Below, piece by piece: positions 22,205-35,637 of a stretch of DNA of 64,000 bases. This DNA comes from Acanthochlamys bracteata. Lineage: Eukaryota > Streptophyta > Magnoliopsida > Pandanales > Velloziaceae. The translations under genes and the position numbers were made by a program. The notes under the pieces were generated by a model, which did no database searches, had not been told where the DNA came from, and saw only the letters and a program-made list of their open reading frames with translations. The first letter of the stretch is position 1; every line of letters begins with the position of its first letter. The DNA lies in NCBI GenBank assembly GCA_019914995.1, contig CM034141.1, positions 186,001 through 250,000 of the forward strand, read 5' to 3'.

Positions 22205-23915
22205 TCTCAATACAGAAATCAATTGATCAAAGATCACGATTCTCGATCGCGTTATGTATATATCTTTCTATGAAACTTTAGATTGACAGAGAGTACTGAT
22301 GGAGCAGCGGAGATCTTCAATTCAAAGAAAATTAAATCTGGATGCTGTGTGATCTTATGAAGTTACTTGTTGATGAACAGAAGAGAGAGATAAGGTTGGT
22401 GATAATTAGAAGAGACCTTCTGGGATCATACCACAATTAACTAATGCATGATGCCACAGAAAAAGAGAGACACTCAAAAGGTTTTGAAGATGCTTTAGAT
22501 GTTTGAGAATAGGGAGGGGAAATGGGAGGGAGGTATTATAGAGGAGGGGAAGTAGAAGAAGAAGAGGAGGAGGAGCTTTGTGGACATGTGGGATTGACAG
22601 CCACAGCCATCTCTGCATGCTCTTCGCATCTTAAATACCACAGCTGGAACCTTTCCTACGGTCGCACACTCCTTTGCTGTCTTCTTATTAACAGTTTTCA
22701 CATGTTTTGAAACTTTCCCTTAACTCATTATTAATTGTTAATGTTAGTATAATCGACTCAGGTGATTGGAATCTGTTCAATTTTTTTTATTTATATGACT
22801 CTTTGCTTAGTTTTCTTTATTCTGTTATTGTTGCAGATGGGTATCTGGTTCTTGAATCTTGATTATATTTTAGAGCCGTTTGTTGTAGATGTCAATTGAA
22901 GTGCCGCAAAACCGGTTTTTTATTTTCTGAGTATTTTTGTGATAAATCATATATGTGAATCAGATTCTAGATTTATTTTTTGGGTGGTTGTGAGGAGATA
23001 AGAAAACGGAAGGAATTCTATCTTATCTGGAAAATATGTAATTTTATCTTTTTTCTTATCTTTTCTGTGAAAGTTTAAACATTTGAATTTTGTGAATTGC
23101 AACGCGGTGTGTTTTCTTTTGGGTTGCAGTAATCAAAATTGGAAAAAGAGCGTGACAGGCTGGTGAGAACTGTTATTAGTTGTTTAAGTGAGACTCACAA
23201 AAAATCTTCACCAGATGTTGATACCTCTTCTTTAAAGATCCGGTGTTTTAATGTTGCATTAAAAAAATTTATGCAAAATTGTTGATTAGTTGAGTCTTTC
23301 TCCAAAGAGATACTGAGAAGAATATCGGTGTTTACAAAGAATCCAGGCTTAATTAATTAAGTCGGTGCTAAAAGCTTGGAGTCCGTGTGGTATTATAAAA
23401 TTTTCTCGAAAACCTAATTAAAGGTTTATTGCTATACCAATATGAAGCAGAGCCCCCTGGGCTTTGACATAGACCTCCCATTAATTTTCAGACCCTCTAT
23501 ACAGAGGCCATTTGGTTTAATTGAGTTATGTTATTAACATAAGTAATCTCTTTTGGTTTTTGTTCGTTGCGAAAAGCTGAGCTTCCAAATCGTTCACTCA
23601 GATCCTGGAAGGTAGATTTCTGGGACATAAGGCTTATTTCATTTGACGTGCTTAACAACTTCGTTGAAAAATCCTACAACACGGAAGAGAAACAGGTTTA
23701 TGCAAAGCAATCGTAGCATTGAAATGCAGAGGAAGATTAAGCCATTAGGAAAAAGGCGAAAAGTTTCGACAGCTCTAACATGTGAAAATAGATTAAAGAT
23801 GCCGATAGGAGCCACACCCTCTCATCTCTCTTAGCAATTCGAGTTCAGGGATACAGTATAAAACTTAGGCCTACATACATACAGATCGACATACTTATCC
23901 CTCAAGCATAACCTG
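22205..23915. other. FAF-like promoter and intergenic DNA
   Basis: It contains the leader of the FAF-like gene, with a purine-rich GAGGA stretch at about 22510-22575, then about 1.2 kb of T-rich DNA without recognisable features, then the 3' UTR of the acyltransferase gene from about 23830. Confidence 0.35.
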
Positions 23916-26751
23916 TTAATCCTGACTTCCTTCAGTCAGCAACTTCTTCATGTGCCCTGACAGCTCCTCCATCTGCTTCCTAGAGTGGAGAGGGGAAGGG
24001 TACACGAGAGCGCAGTCCAATTTGCCATCCCTGATAGTTTCAAATACAGCCACAGATGGACCAACACCATGAACAGAAGCGCAACCGATGTGGTCCTCCA
24101 CACCGAGGCAATGATGGGGCTCAGTGGACTCATAGATCACTGGATCTTCAAAGACGGAGATGATTGCGGTCCTCAGGGATGAAGAATTGGTAAGCTGAGG
24201 GTTGTCGATGGCCTTGCACATGAGGAAGTTGAGGTCGCCCATGTCTGTGAGGTGCTTCTTGTTCTTCATGGAAGTTGTGAACGCCTGCTGGCATCTCCCA
24301 GCTAACTCCCATAGGTCCTCGTCACCTTGTACTGCGTGCATGTTCATGACAGCGGAATGATAAAATCCTGCAGGGAGCGGCAATACTAATTAAACATGGC
24401 TCTTTACGATTAGCTGGCACGACTATTTAACATAATTGCTTGGTATGTGACTCATTAATGAACTCCAGTTGAATAAAGCAAAAACAATGAAGCTGAACTG
24501 AATGAATATTGGCAAATTTTACCTACGCAAAAAAACATCTAGAGCAATGTAACAACTTATATACGCGGGTTGTATAGCTTACCTATATGGTGTTCTTGCA
24601 GAGCAGGCTGAAGATACTTCCTGCAATCAACAAGGGTGATCGCTGCATATGTTTCCTGCTGATTGCTTTCTGGATTGTTGGATGAATGAGCAGCAATAAG
24701 TCCTGCAGCTGTTAGGACCGCGTGCAGTTTGATATCCTTCTTGTCGCATGCCTGCATTTGATAGACCACACTAGTAACTTTCAATCAACTTCTTTGAAGA
24801 ACTACTACAAGTATTGACTGCATGGTTCACAGAAACTAAAGAATACTGTGTGGCAAAGAACAAGGAAATTTTCAGTTCGTGCTAGCCAAGTGATACACAG
24901 GATGCTTCCATCGGCCCATATCGTAGCAAGCAGGCTGGCACAAATTTTTTACAATATGCTTGAAATAACATGTATATAATTGTTAAAAATGTGCTTATAT
25001 TTTATAAAAGCTTAACTCCAAGCCAGAATGAAAAAAATATATATAAGAGTATATAATAGTGTATTACCATATAAATTTATAGTTATGAGGAATGCAAAAC
25101 TTTTATAACCCAAGTTGCGCAACAGCACAACCTGGCGAGACGCAAGTCAGGCTGTTGCTTTCATCCATACGAAGCATTTATGCTAGGTATAGTTGTGTAA
25201 TCCCCTATTAAATGGCATGAATTGTCCTCTTCACTAAACTAAAGAACAAAAAGGACTCGTCTCTATCACCAAGACTTTACTAAAGGACCAAAACTTGGTA
25301 AAGATCCACCTCACAATTGAAGTTTATAACAAGCTCTCTGTGGTCTACTGCATTGCATTGAACCACATATCTTAATGTACAGAGACTGCAAGCCACGTTC
25401 CAAGTGGAACTAAATGGACAAATGTAAGATGAACCCAAGTTCATTCATATGGAACGGTGAAAATAACTGGCACCTCATCACAAGCAATTCAAAATTGTCC
25501 AACTATTCCAAGATGTTCTCGGGGATACTCAAGTTGGCCACATAAGGTTAGTTAGAAAGGAAACACTTGTACGAAGAACTAAGCATGCTCCAGCAATATA
25601 TTGGTTAACCAAGTAAACCTATGAGAAAAATTATAACTTTCATTGGACGGACCTATCTATAATTTTCAATCTTTAATTAAGGTTAAAACTCAACGATCAG
25701 CATCAAACAGTCATCTTAATTATAATTAATATCAACAAAATCACAACTAAACCTTCCCTTAACAACCAGGGACAGCTGCTTGTTTTCAGAATCACACGAG
25801 AAGTCTTCACTGACATTTTATCAAACACTTTCAAGAAAACAGATCTGAACCCAACAACAAGCACATTAAAGTCTTTAAAATTTTAAATTGAATGAAAAAA
25901 CTTACATGCAGCAGCTCAGTGGTTCTTTCCCGATCAAGCACAAGTCTAACAACCTCTGACGCCTTCAGCTGTCCAGGTTCTTCAAACCTCAACGGCGCCG
26001 ACCGGAACCCGTTAATTGTATACCCAACCAAATCTTTCCCACGTGCCCAGAACGGCTTCCACGTCTCACTACTCGGCACCAAGTCTTCCACTGCAGCTCC
26101 AACTCCTTCTTCCCCTTCACAAACCTTCTTCTCGCTATCCTCGCTACTCACCAACTCTAACAAATCTTTCAGAATGTGCACCGACGACGTTCTATCACAG
26201 AAGCCAGTATGAATCACAATCGCAACAGCAAATTTATTACCGTTATTCACATCGTGCACTGACGCGTGAATTACCGGCACCTGTTCTCCACTCCACAGGT
26301 TGCTGTTCAGCGCAATCTCGAGGGCTGCATGTAAATCGGGTACCGGTGTCTCCGACACGGTGACAGAAACGGTTTGAAACGGTTGGGTAACTGAAATCAA
26401 CGGTTGTTGACCGTTATTGGAGTAGTTAACTTTGCCGCGAAGAACAGGGTGGGTTATCTGGAGACTGCGAAGGGCAGTTTGGAGAGTCTGGACTTGGATT
26501 GGTCGAGAGAGAAGGAGAGCTAGGACAGTTGTCCCGGTTCCACCGACGGCTGCCCTGCACCAGCTGTACTCTGTACCGCCGACGGGACGGCTGAACTCCA
26601 CTGCCGGTGATCTATCTCCGCCGTTGGATTCCATGGTTGAATTGAGTCTATTTGATGAAATGCGGAAGAGAAGTGCGGCAGAGAGGAGAGTGGTAATTGA
26701 TGATGGGTGCTTATGGTTTCTTGCAAGTGTTCGTTTCCACCACCACCACAT
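23916..26751 (-). CDS. Condensation/BAHD-fold acyltransferase-like protein
   Basis: Three exons on the minus strand (26751..25906, 24751..24583, 24367..23916) encode 488 residues, or 449 from an internal Met at 26634. The longer N-terminus (MWWWWKRTLARN plus a hydrophobic Leu/Ala stretch) could be a targeting peptide or membrane anchor. The core has the chloramphenicol-acetyltransferase fold pattern: LQTALRSLQITHPVLRGKV, then VIHTGFCDRTSS (residues 179-190) at the active-site position, then a C-terminal half with TDMGDLNFLM and HMKKLL. The active-site motif of the superfamily is HHxxxDG; here it is HTGFCDR, so the second, catalytic His is Thr and the Gly is Arg. Either the enzyme is changed or inactive, or the branch uses other residues. 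The 1.15 kb first intron is empty. Substrate unknown. Confidence 0.7.
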
Positions 26752-27448
26752 TGATTGAGATTTGTATTTGAAATTTTTTTTGGAGGGTAGTGAAGAAGGT
26801 CGGGGTTATTATTCTACGTTAGAAGGAAGTAGTGGTGAGGAATTTGATTGGTGGAAAATTACTAGAAAATTTTTATCAATCTTTCTGGAAGAGTTGCATC
26901 AATGGACATGCAACTTATGTGTAAGGTTCTGTTCTACTTATGAATCATTAGTTAGTACAGCTCTTGAGAAAAACAGGTTTTTTTTCCAGCACACGGAGAA
27001 GGACCATGTAGTGACGCCACGTCGTCGGTTCTCTTTCTATATCTTTCTTTTTAACACGTGTCAACTAACGCAGGGGATCTAACAATAATGCAAAAAAAAT
27101 TACAATAGAAAATGCGTGTTCAGATCTGCTTCTATCATCAATATGTGGAAACTCATTAGTGGGCTTAATATTTTTACTATGTTATGGGCTTTAATGTGGT
27201 TATTTGCAATTTTAACAAAAAGAGAGTGTTGAACGCAAATTAACACGCCAACTAGAGAGACGTTGTTGAAGGTTTTTCTTCAAATAAAGCATTTCGTGAG
27301 AGCGCTCTGTATTCGATTTCAAATCGATTCAAATCCTCTTTTTGTCTCCCTTCTCTCTCTGTAATTGTTTTTTTAATGTTCGAAATTTGGTAAATCGATT
27401 CGATCGATTTCGTTGAAGCCATCAATCTTCAGTCTCTCTCTGTCTCTA
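26752..27448. promoter_or_regulatory. Divergent promoter of the acyltransferase (-) and kinesin-5 (+) genes
   Basis: About 700 bp separates the two starts. A G-box core CACGTG lies at 27055-27060 and a related CCACGTCG at 27018-27025. I looked for a mitosis-specific MSA element (AACGG core), expected for a kinesin-5, and did not see a clear one. The leader of the kinesin gene is CT-rich. Confidence 0.45.
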
Positions 27449-30400
27449 ATGGCGTCGAAGCAGGAGAAGGATAAAGCCGTCAACGTTCAAGTCCTCCTAC
27501 GTTGCAGGTAACTTCTTCGGTTTTTCTGAGATTTAATCGACAAATTCGGAATTAGAGTTTCGAACTACTCGATTTGGTAGTCTGTTACTTGGATTTTAGA
27601 TATGTTAGGGTTTTGGACTTGATTTTGCGTCCGCTAGGGTTTAATGTTTTGGCTTGGTTTGGTCTGGAAGGCCGTTTCACGATGACGAGCTGCGGAGCAA
27701 CGCGCCACAGGTGGTGACGTGTAATGAATTCCAGAGAGAGGTTTCTGTTTCTCAGACGATCGCGGGGAAGCAAATCGATCGAGTCTTCACGTTCGATAAG
27801 GTTTTCTAAACTCTGGCTCACCTCTACTGTATTCTGCTTTGGTTAAGTATATTTTGCCTGGTTTTGTTCTGCCTGGAGTTGAACTGCTTGAGAATGCGCT
27901 GCACTCGCTTAGCTAGTTGGACACACAAGATTTGTTGTTTACTCATTTTTAGTTTCTCGGCTAATTAACATTTTTTTTGTATCATCTTTCTTGAAGTCAT
28001 AGGGTTGAAGGTTGTTTTACTTGTTTGGACACAGATTTACTGGCTTGTACATGTAGTGGCATAGGTAGAGATGGGTGAAGTTGAGTGTGTAAGCTGAAAC
28101 TTTTGAACTAATGTTTGTTGAATTTGTTAAAAGTTTGCTGCATGTCAGCAGATTATGGAATACCATTTTTGTTATCCTAAGCTTATTTTTGGACTTATGT
28201 AGTGAGGACATATGTCTCTAATAACTCCTCTAGTGTATGGAATATATACCATAAACATGTGTGGCTGCATATTAGATTGAACAAGTCATTCTAGTAGATC
28301 ATTGTATGTCCTATATTGAGTTTTTGATAGCTGTCAGGTCAATTCTTCGATCGACATTTCCTTAATCTAGTATTTTCTTAGCTATAGTTTATTTGCTGAA
28401 AATTGTTGCAATTAACAGCAAATATTAGCCATGAATTTCAATGGGAGAGACATTATGAGGAGGTCAACCTTTCTGTTTTATCAGATGGCATGTCTCTAAT
28501 TACAGCTTGTGTTTTCTGTTGTTCTTGTATACACACTGAAATAAGCTTGTTATCCACAGGTATTTGGTCCTTCAGCTAAGCAGAGGGACCTGTATGAACA
28601 GGCTGTAGTTCCAATTGTGAATGAGGTCTTAGAGGGCTTCAATTGTACAATTTTTGCATATGGCCAGACGGGCACTGGTAAGACGTACACAATGGAAGGT
28701 GAATGCAGAAAGTCTAAGGTATGCCTTACCTTTTTTGTTTTTGGTTGTTGTTTGTTCATTTTCTCTTTTGGTGATTATTTAAGTTTAATGAACTTCGCTG
28801 ATGCTGGAGCTGTACTTTTCAGTGTGGGCCTAACAGACAATTACCTCAAGGTGCTGGTGTTATACCAAGAGCCATTAAACAGATATTTGACACATTAGAA
28901 AGTCAAAACACAGAGTACAGTGTGAAAGTGACATTTATTGAGTTATACAATGAGGAGATTACTGATCTGCTTGCACCTGAAGAATTATCTAAAGTTGCAT
29001 TGGATGAGAAGCAGAAAAAAGCACTACCTCTTATGGAGGATGGCAAAGGAGGAGTTTTAGTGCGAGGTATAGAGGAGGAAATTGTAACAAGTGCTAATGA
29101 GATATTTTCTCTATTGGAGAGAGGTTCTGCAAAGCGTCGCACTGCAGAGACATTATTAAACAAACAATCAAGGTTAGAAATTTTCTTTGCACTTTCACAT
29201 TTTGTTTTATTCATAACACACCAGACTACGTAATGTTTCTTCCTTCATTTTTCAGTCGGTCACACTCTCTGTTTTCCATAACAATACACATCAAAGAGGC
29301 AACTCCTGAAGGCGAAGAACTAATCAAATGTGGAAAACTAAATTTAGTTGATCTTGCAGGTTCTGAAAATATTTCTCGCTCTGGAGCTCGGGAGGTATGT
29401 TATACAGCACCTCCTTCTTGGCAGCTTTGGTTCTTTATAGACCTATTTCTAGAAAATATGCTACTATTGTTAGCCTGATTTTGAAAATGTGTTTTTCCAT
29501 CTTCTGCTTTGCCAGGTTTTATAAGCCTTAGTTTGCATGGAAGTTACTAACGAGTGGTGCTTTTTTTTACTAGGGCCGTGCTAGAGAAGCTGGTGAGATC
29601 AATAAGAGTTTATTGACTCTGGGGCGTGTTATTACTGCTCTAGTTGAACATCTTGGACATGTTCCCTACAGGTTCATAGTGAATACTATGAAGCAAACTC
29701 GTAACGTTTTGTTTATGGTTAGTATTATCATTATTTGGATCAAAGTTGTTATTTTCTTTATGCAGGGACAGCAAGCTGACCAGGCTGCTTCGTGATTCCT
29801 TGGGTGGGAGAACAAAAACTTGTATAATAGCTACTGTTTCTCCTTCAGTACACTGTCTTGAAGAGACTCTTAGTACCTTAGATTATGCCCACAGGGCAAA
29901 GAACATTAAAAACAGGCCTGAGGTATTTATGCAATGTTTGCCCTTCACATTTCCCCTGTCTGCATACTTTATGCTCTTGAGCTATTTATTAATTTAGTAA
30001 ATAGTTCGTTCAGGTTCAGAATTAATAGTCTAAGTCTGGGTCTTTCCAACTACCATCACTCATAATCCTAGAGGTAGCAACTATAAGAATATATTTGATT
30101 TACCAGAGCAAACAATATGAAATGGTAAGTTCACAAGTTTCCATGAGATTTTGTTATGCGGCAAATGATTAATTTTGAAATTTGAGACCAGCTCCCCTTT
30201 GCATCCCATCCGACCTTTCACGAAGGAACTATTGGTTGCTGCTTAATAAGTAGCGAGGGTTTCTTTCCTAGATGTTTACTTCCGCATTGCACATTGTTGT
30301 CAGAGGTGCTGACCAGTGCCCCCTGTTTGAATTGTAGGTGAACCAAAAGATGATGAAATTAACTCTCATTAAAGACCTTTATGGGGAAATTGAACGGCTA

Positions 30401-33400
30401 AAAGCAGGTATAGCCTACTACTCTGCATTGCGGTGTATGATCTGTTGGATGTAACAGACTTACCTGCGAATTATTCACTACAGACCTAAGTGCTCATCGT
30501 GAGAAGGATGGAGTGTATATACCAAAAGATCGATACTATCAAGAACTCAGCGAGAGGAAGGTATTTGTACAAATCTAGATGGCTCACTCTGTCTACTTTT
30601 TCCTTAAAGTAGCTGTGTATTGCTTGAAAAAATTAATGCAGATGATTACTTTTAGCATACGGTGTACGTAAAATGTATAGCATTGTCATGCTTTTGTTAC
30701 ACATCCCAGTAAATGTTTCCTTTCTTTCCTTAAAAGGCCATGGGTGAAGAGATTGAGCAAAACGAAATTCAGTTAGATACCAAACAGAAGGTTGGTCTCT
30801 TTTCCAAGATGACTTTGTATATGTTGGTCCAAATCTGCATAAACTAGAATTTAGTGGATCTTTGCAGCAAATCGACAGTCTACAAGAAAAATATGAAGCT
30901 CAGCTGCAACAATCAGTTGAGCTTGGCAGAAAACTTGATGCAACAGAGGTAACTAAAATGAGATTTGAATGACTGGCTATGTTTCCTTGATATCATGGAA
31001 ATGTTTGTGCTACTCAAACTAACTTTCATCATCTGCAGAAAAGCTTGGAAGAAACTAGTAAGTTATTGGCTGCTACTAAGGAGGATCTTAAGCAAGCCCA
31101 GTACAATCTAAAAGAGAAAAATTTTGTTATATCTGAACAGAGGAAGGCTGGTAGGTAACTGTTTGGTTAAAGGTGAATATGCTAAATGACACTTGAACTA
31201 ACTTTGTCATATGGAACAGAAAGTGCTTTAACACATCGAGCATGTCAGCTTCGAACTGATTTGGAGAAATCTATTTGTGATAATGCTTCATTATTCTCTA
31301 AAATTGGTAAGATCTTCTTTTTCCGTTTGTAGTAGAGAATCCTTTTAGTCTAACTTGGGTTGGGAAACTTGCTTACAATTTTCAATACAGCCAGGAAGGA
31401 TGAGCTAAATATGGCTAACAGATCATTAGTAAACAAGTTCCAGGCAGAACTGGTCCAGAAAATAGATGAACTTTCTAATTTGATTGCTGTATCCTCGAAC
31501 CAGCAGAACAAACACCTTGAATTAGTTGAGAAGTTGTGTTCCTCTTGTGTGGACTTCAGTGATAAGGTACTTTTCCAGTAATGCTATGTATATATCTATC
31601 TATTTGACTCATACTTTTGTGGATGCATCTCACCAGTCGTTGTTTGCTTTGTTAGACAGTAAGAGACCTCAAAAAGAAAGTATCAGCTGCTCAAGCTTTA
31701 CACATCTCTCATATAGAGGGGGTGCAAAATATAGTGCGCTTGCACAAGGCAAGTGCAAATGGTAGCTTAGAGGACATGTTCTCATCTATCTTGCTCAACG
31801 CTGGTTGCCTGGATCAAGTGAGTTGTTGCCTACTTCTGCAATTTTGAGTTTAGATTAGTCTTGTGCTGACAGTTTGCTCATAATTTTTGTGTATGACCAG
31901 TTGCTTGCTGTTGGAGAAGGAGAAGCAGAATTGGTTTTTGATGATTTGCAGAAGACTATATTAAACTATAGAAGAGAGATTGCAGATTTTAGTTGTGATC
32001 TTCGGAAGGTTAGTATATCCACTTTTAAGGAATTCCGTGGCAATTGTTATTGGCAAGTGAATGTTTTAGACAATATATTTTCCAGAGGTTTAATACTAGC
32101 TTGGATCATGCAAAGAACATGTCTGCTTTTATTGTCGGTGTTCTTGATAAGCTCAAAGGGGACACCGAGAAACTTGAAACCCATATATGCATGACGCATG
32201 AGGCTCATGCAAACAGCATTGCTGACTTTCAGAAGGTTTTCGAGGTATCCTCTCTCTCTTATCTTGTCCGCATACACAAGTTACAGCAAACCTTGCACTT
32301 ACGTTTGGTCATTTAATGTAGGAACAATCTCGATTGGAAGCAGATAAGCTTCTCGCAGACATCTCCAGTTTAGTTTTTGGCCATATGAAACGGCAGAAAG
32401 ATCTGGTTAGTTCTGATAATGGTGTTTTCCAATCCTTGACGCTGTTCTGGTGCCCAACAAGATTTAGTGAAAGATGTAAATTGCAGGTTGAAGTCAGGTT
32501 AACAGGTCTTAGAGAAGGTTCTTTGGAGAACAAGGCCTTTTGGGATGAGTATACATCAACCACACAATCTATGGCAACCGGTGCAACAACAAAATGGGAT
32601 GAATTCTACACAAAGGCCGAAAATGCATCTGTGGATGGTGCAGACTTTGCTAGTGCAAAGCATTGTCGCATGGAACTTATCCTGCAAGAATGGTATTAGT
32701 CTGCACATTTTCCCCTCAATATTAGCTGTCTTTTTCCTAGCTTTACTAGCCTATACTCTCTGAACTGATATCTTGTGGAATGTACAGTGCAAATATGGCT
32801 GATTATGCATCACAACATTTCAAAAAAACACAGAAGTTGACGAGTAAAATGAACACTAAACACATAACAGAGATAGAAACACTTGTGAGGTTTGTCTTCC
32901 CTATCAACAGCCATCTTGTACGTCTGTCTTTGTAGTTCAGTTGAAGTACTTGACAAAGTTCATTACAGGAGTGCTATTGAGACCAATGAACAACATGACA
33001 CAGAAGTTGCAGAAGCAAGGAATGCTGCAGAGGAAGATGTATCAGCTACGAGCAAAGATATTTTACAGCAGCTTGACAGTAAGTGGTCCCACCTAAGTTG
33101 TAGTTCAGGGTCCTAGCTCAAAGGAAAGCCTCCTACTGCATGATTTTGCTGGATATACACTTTGTTTCAGCCGTTGGAAAACATAAGCAGATATATGCAA
33201 TAAGAATCTTGAATAACTTGAAGATGCTGGGACCTTCTTCAGCTATGATCTTCATTCTTTGAATGTGATGGATACAAACTTATCCACGTAATAGATAAGT
33301 TCCTAACACGGGGCTTATTGTACTCAGGTCATCTGGATCATGGTAAGGATTCATCATCTACAATTAGAGCAGAAGTTAAAGCACATTCCGCAACGTTGCA

Positions 33401-33793
33401 ACACCTAGGTGATGGACACGGCAGTCTAGCAGAGGAAATCAAAATTGGATCTGAGAATGTGTTTTGTAACAACTATGCGGTGAGAATTCTGGCATACTAT
33501 TCACATGCTGGTTGTTGCATGGATTAATTCCTCTATTCCACATTGATAATATTGCTCTCAATACGATACAGGATTATGAACCAACTGGTGATACCCCTGT
33601 GAGGTCTGAACCAGACATTCCAAGCAAAGGGAAGATTGAATCCCTCCGTGCAATGCCTGTAGAAGCTCTCGTGGAAGAGTTCCGAGAGAACCAGCCGTAT
33701 GAATCCACCAAGGAGCCGAGGCCAACTCTCATTCCAAGATCACCGTTAATCCAAATCAACCGGATATCGTCACCGTTGTCTCTCAGTCAGTGA
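27449..33793 (+). CDS. KIN5: Kinesin-5 (BIMC/Eg5, KRP125-type) mitotic motor
   Basis: Twenty-three exons (first 27449..27507, last 33572..33793) join in frame to 1017 residues, normal for plant kinesin-5. The motor domain holds VQVLLRCRP at the start, P-loop GQTGTGKT (about residues 98-105), switch I SSRSHS, switch II DLAGSEN and [19 protein letters not shown]. It is followed by a neck and coiled coil (about 370-520) and a stalk. The tail contains EYEPTGDTP-like [20 protein letters not shown] and ends LIPRSPL; this includes the BimC-box TPVR, the expected CDK phosphorylation site. Kinesin-5 is a homotetramer that slides antiparallel microtubules in spindle and phragmoplast. The N-terminus is short: [15 protein letters not shown] lacks the Ser/Pro-rich extension of many plant homologues. 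Exon 22 joins as 33078|33328; the intron between holds no frame-keeping exon. Confidence 0.93.
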
Positions 33794-34115
33794 AGTCTCC
33801 GAACTTCTTCATGTCTATCGTGTAAGAAGTTGTTATGTTGTATTTGTTCCATATAATTGTTCAGTGCTGGAGGAGCGGAGCATTGTTTGCTCCCTTTTTG
33901 TCAGAATGTGAGGCCATTCATTTGGTTTTCTTGTAACTTCAATGTTTAATAGCCTGTATTTTTTAAGAAAAATGTATAGATTTATGGAGAAGATTGTAGT
34001 TAGATTTTTCATTGATCTTAATACTTTTTTGAAAGTGTTTAAAAATATTAATTTTATTCAAATTTTTTTAAAAAATTATATTAAATAAATATTTATTAAA
34101 GAATATGAAATATTT
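33794..34115. other. Kinesin-5 3' UTR and AT-rich DNA
   Basis: The 3' UTR ends around 33990; 34000-34110 is A/T-rich and resembles part of the MITE-like elements elsewhere, but has no ends I can define. Confidence 0.35.
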
Positions 34116-34881
34116 TTGTTGCTAAGTAAGAAGCAGGGGACTCGTTTGGCATTGATTTTTAAAGTACTTAACCTTAACTTGTATTGCATGTTACTGATTA
34201 TAACACTCTGTAGAAATGCCTCAGTAAATGAACCAGAAGACTATCTCTCAGGTGATCCACGGTTGTGTTTCGCCCTTGATCTCCTGATAACTAACGTCAA
34301 GAAAAATCGGATCGACAATGACGTCGCTGTGGACGTGGAAATTGAACCTCCTTTCCCAGAACAAAACACGAGCGGCTCCGGCGATGCCGACAGTAGCATC
34401 ATTTCAAGACGAGTAGCGTCTGCTAGTAATGAAGTAGCGTAATGCGTGAGCTGGAGTCCTCCGAACCGAGTTGGTAAACCGGAGGAGTTGGCACGACATC
34501 GGCGGTTAGATTCCGGCATCAACCATAGCAGCGCCGACAAGATCGCCGGAGTAGAAAATAGACATCTCGGCTGGGGAGTAAACGATCGGTTAGGATGAAA
34601 TCCACGTTGAGAACTGGGAGGTTGAGCTTGAGGGGAAGAGGGAGATTCAGATGAGGTGAAAAGTTGAGTCTCTGGGCTTGCCTAGAATGAGAACTATTAC
34701 CGCCGTTGCTGCGGCGGCGCCTATAGTGGAGGAAGCCCAGCTCCACCGCACAACCATCGTCGTCACCGCCCTGCGGTTTCCGCTAGGGTACTTTGCTTGG
34801 AGCTGTCACAGCAAAGGGCTACAGAAGTTTATGGATTTGATTTGTTGGGATTTGAGAATTTGGAAAAGGCACCGAAATTAA
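34116..34881. other. Unassigned coding-like patch, possibly a degraded gene
   Basis: This stretch is clearly more GC-rich than its surroundings and shows open frames on both strands. On + a 76-codon frame after a TGTAG acceptor-like site (34213-34442) reads NEPEDYLSGDPRLCFALDLLI. On - stop-interrupted pieces read MSIFYSGDLVGAAMVDAG and, further on, LFWERRFNFHVHSDVIVD. The composition is that of an exon, but neither strand gives a recognised protein or a clean gene model. A decayed gene on the minus strand seems slightly more likely. Confidence 0.3.
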
Positions 34882-35566
34882 TAAAATTTCCGAAAAGAGT
34901 TTCTTAAATTGTTATCGGGTGAATTAAAAGAAAAATATATGTTAGAAGTAGCACTGGGTGAAAGGTATTTTCTTTTTCAAAATAATGAGTAAAACGAACG
35001 TTAAATTTTTGTAGACAAAATGTTAAATCATGAGTGTTTGATTTTAGTAGACAAAATTTTTGAAGGTTTTCTTAAAGACTTTTTTGGCTTTCAAGCACTC
35101 ATGGATTATTGTTGATGAGCTACGCATTATGGTATCTTCGTTACAAAAATCATGAAGGATATAGTTCATGACATTTGACTTTGACTTCAAATATATTTAC
35201 TTTGAAATAAATTAATATTTCAATAAATTTAAAAATTAAATTTATTAAAATATTTAATAAAAATAAATATTTAAATTTAATTTTGTAAAAAACATTTAAT
35301 AATAATTATTTTATATTTATTTTATTTAATATAAATTTAAAAAAATAATATTACAATGGTATGTAAACACACACTTCATGCGCGAGACAGATCCGTCATG
35401 AATTATCCATCACCGAAAGTTTCAATGATTTTTCTGATGACTAATAATAAATAGCATATGAGAGAAGTTCATGTGTGCATATCTGGTATCACTCAGATTC
35501 ACGAGCTATACATATCTCTGTTTTGTTAATAAAGAATCTAATCGAAGTACTAAAAATGAATTCGAT
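34882..35566. other. AT-rich intergenic DNA
   Basis: 35170-35350 is nearly pure A/T with ATTTAA blocks like the MITE interiors but without visible inverted-repeat ends. No gene. Confidence 0.35.
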
Positions 35567-35637
35567 GCCCCCATGCAGGATCGAACTACAGACCTTCAGT
35601 TTACAAGACTGACGCTCTACCACTGAGCTATAGGGGC
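35567..35637 (-). tRNA. tRNA-Thr (anticodon UGU)
   Basis: The minus strand folds as a complete 71-nt tRNA: acceptor GCCCCTA pairs with TGGGGGC, the D arm is GCTC/GAGC, the anticodon stem TCAGT/ACTGA encloses loop CTTGTAA with anticodon TGT, and the T arm TGTAG/CTGCA encloses TTCGATC (one G-U-type pair). There is no intron and no encoded CCA. It lacks resemblance to the plastid trnT(UGU) and stands alone, so it is a nuclear gene. Confidence 0.9.

Noticed and set aside
33079-33327. Extra kinesin-5 exon beginning CCGTTGGAAAACATAAG after a TTTCAG acceptor
   Set aside because: It would keep phase at first but runs into a TGA; joining 33078 directly to 33328 gives the conserved tail.
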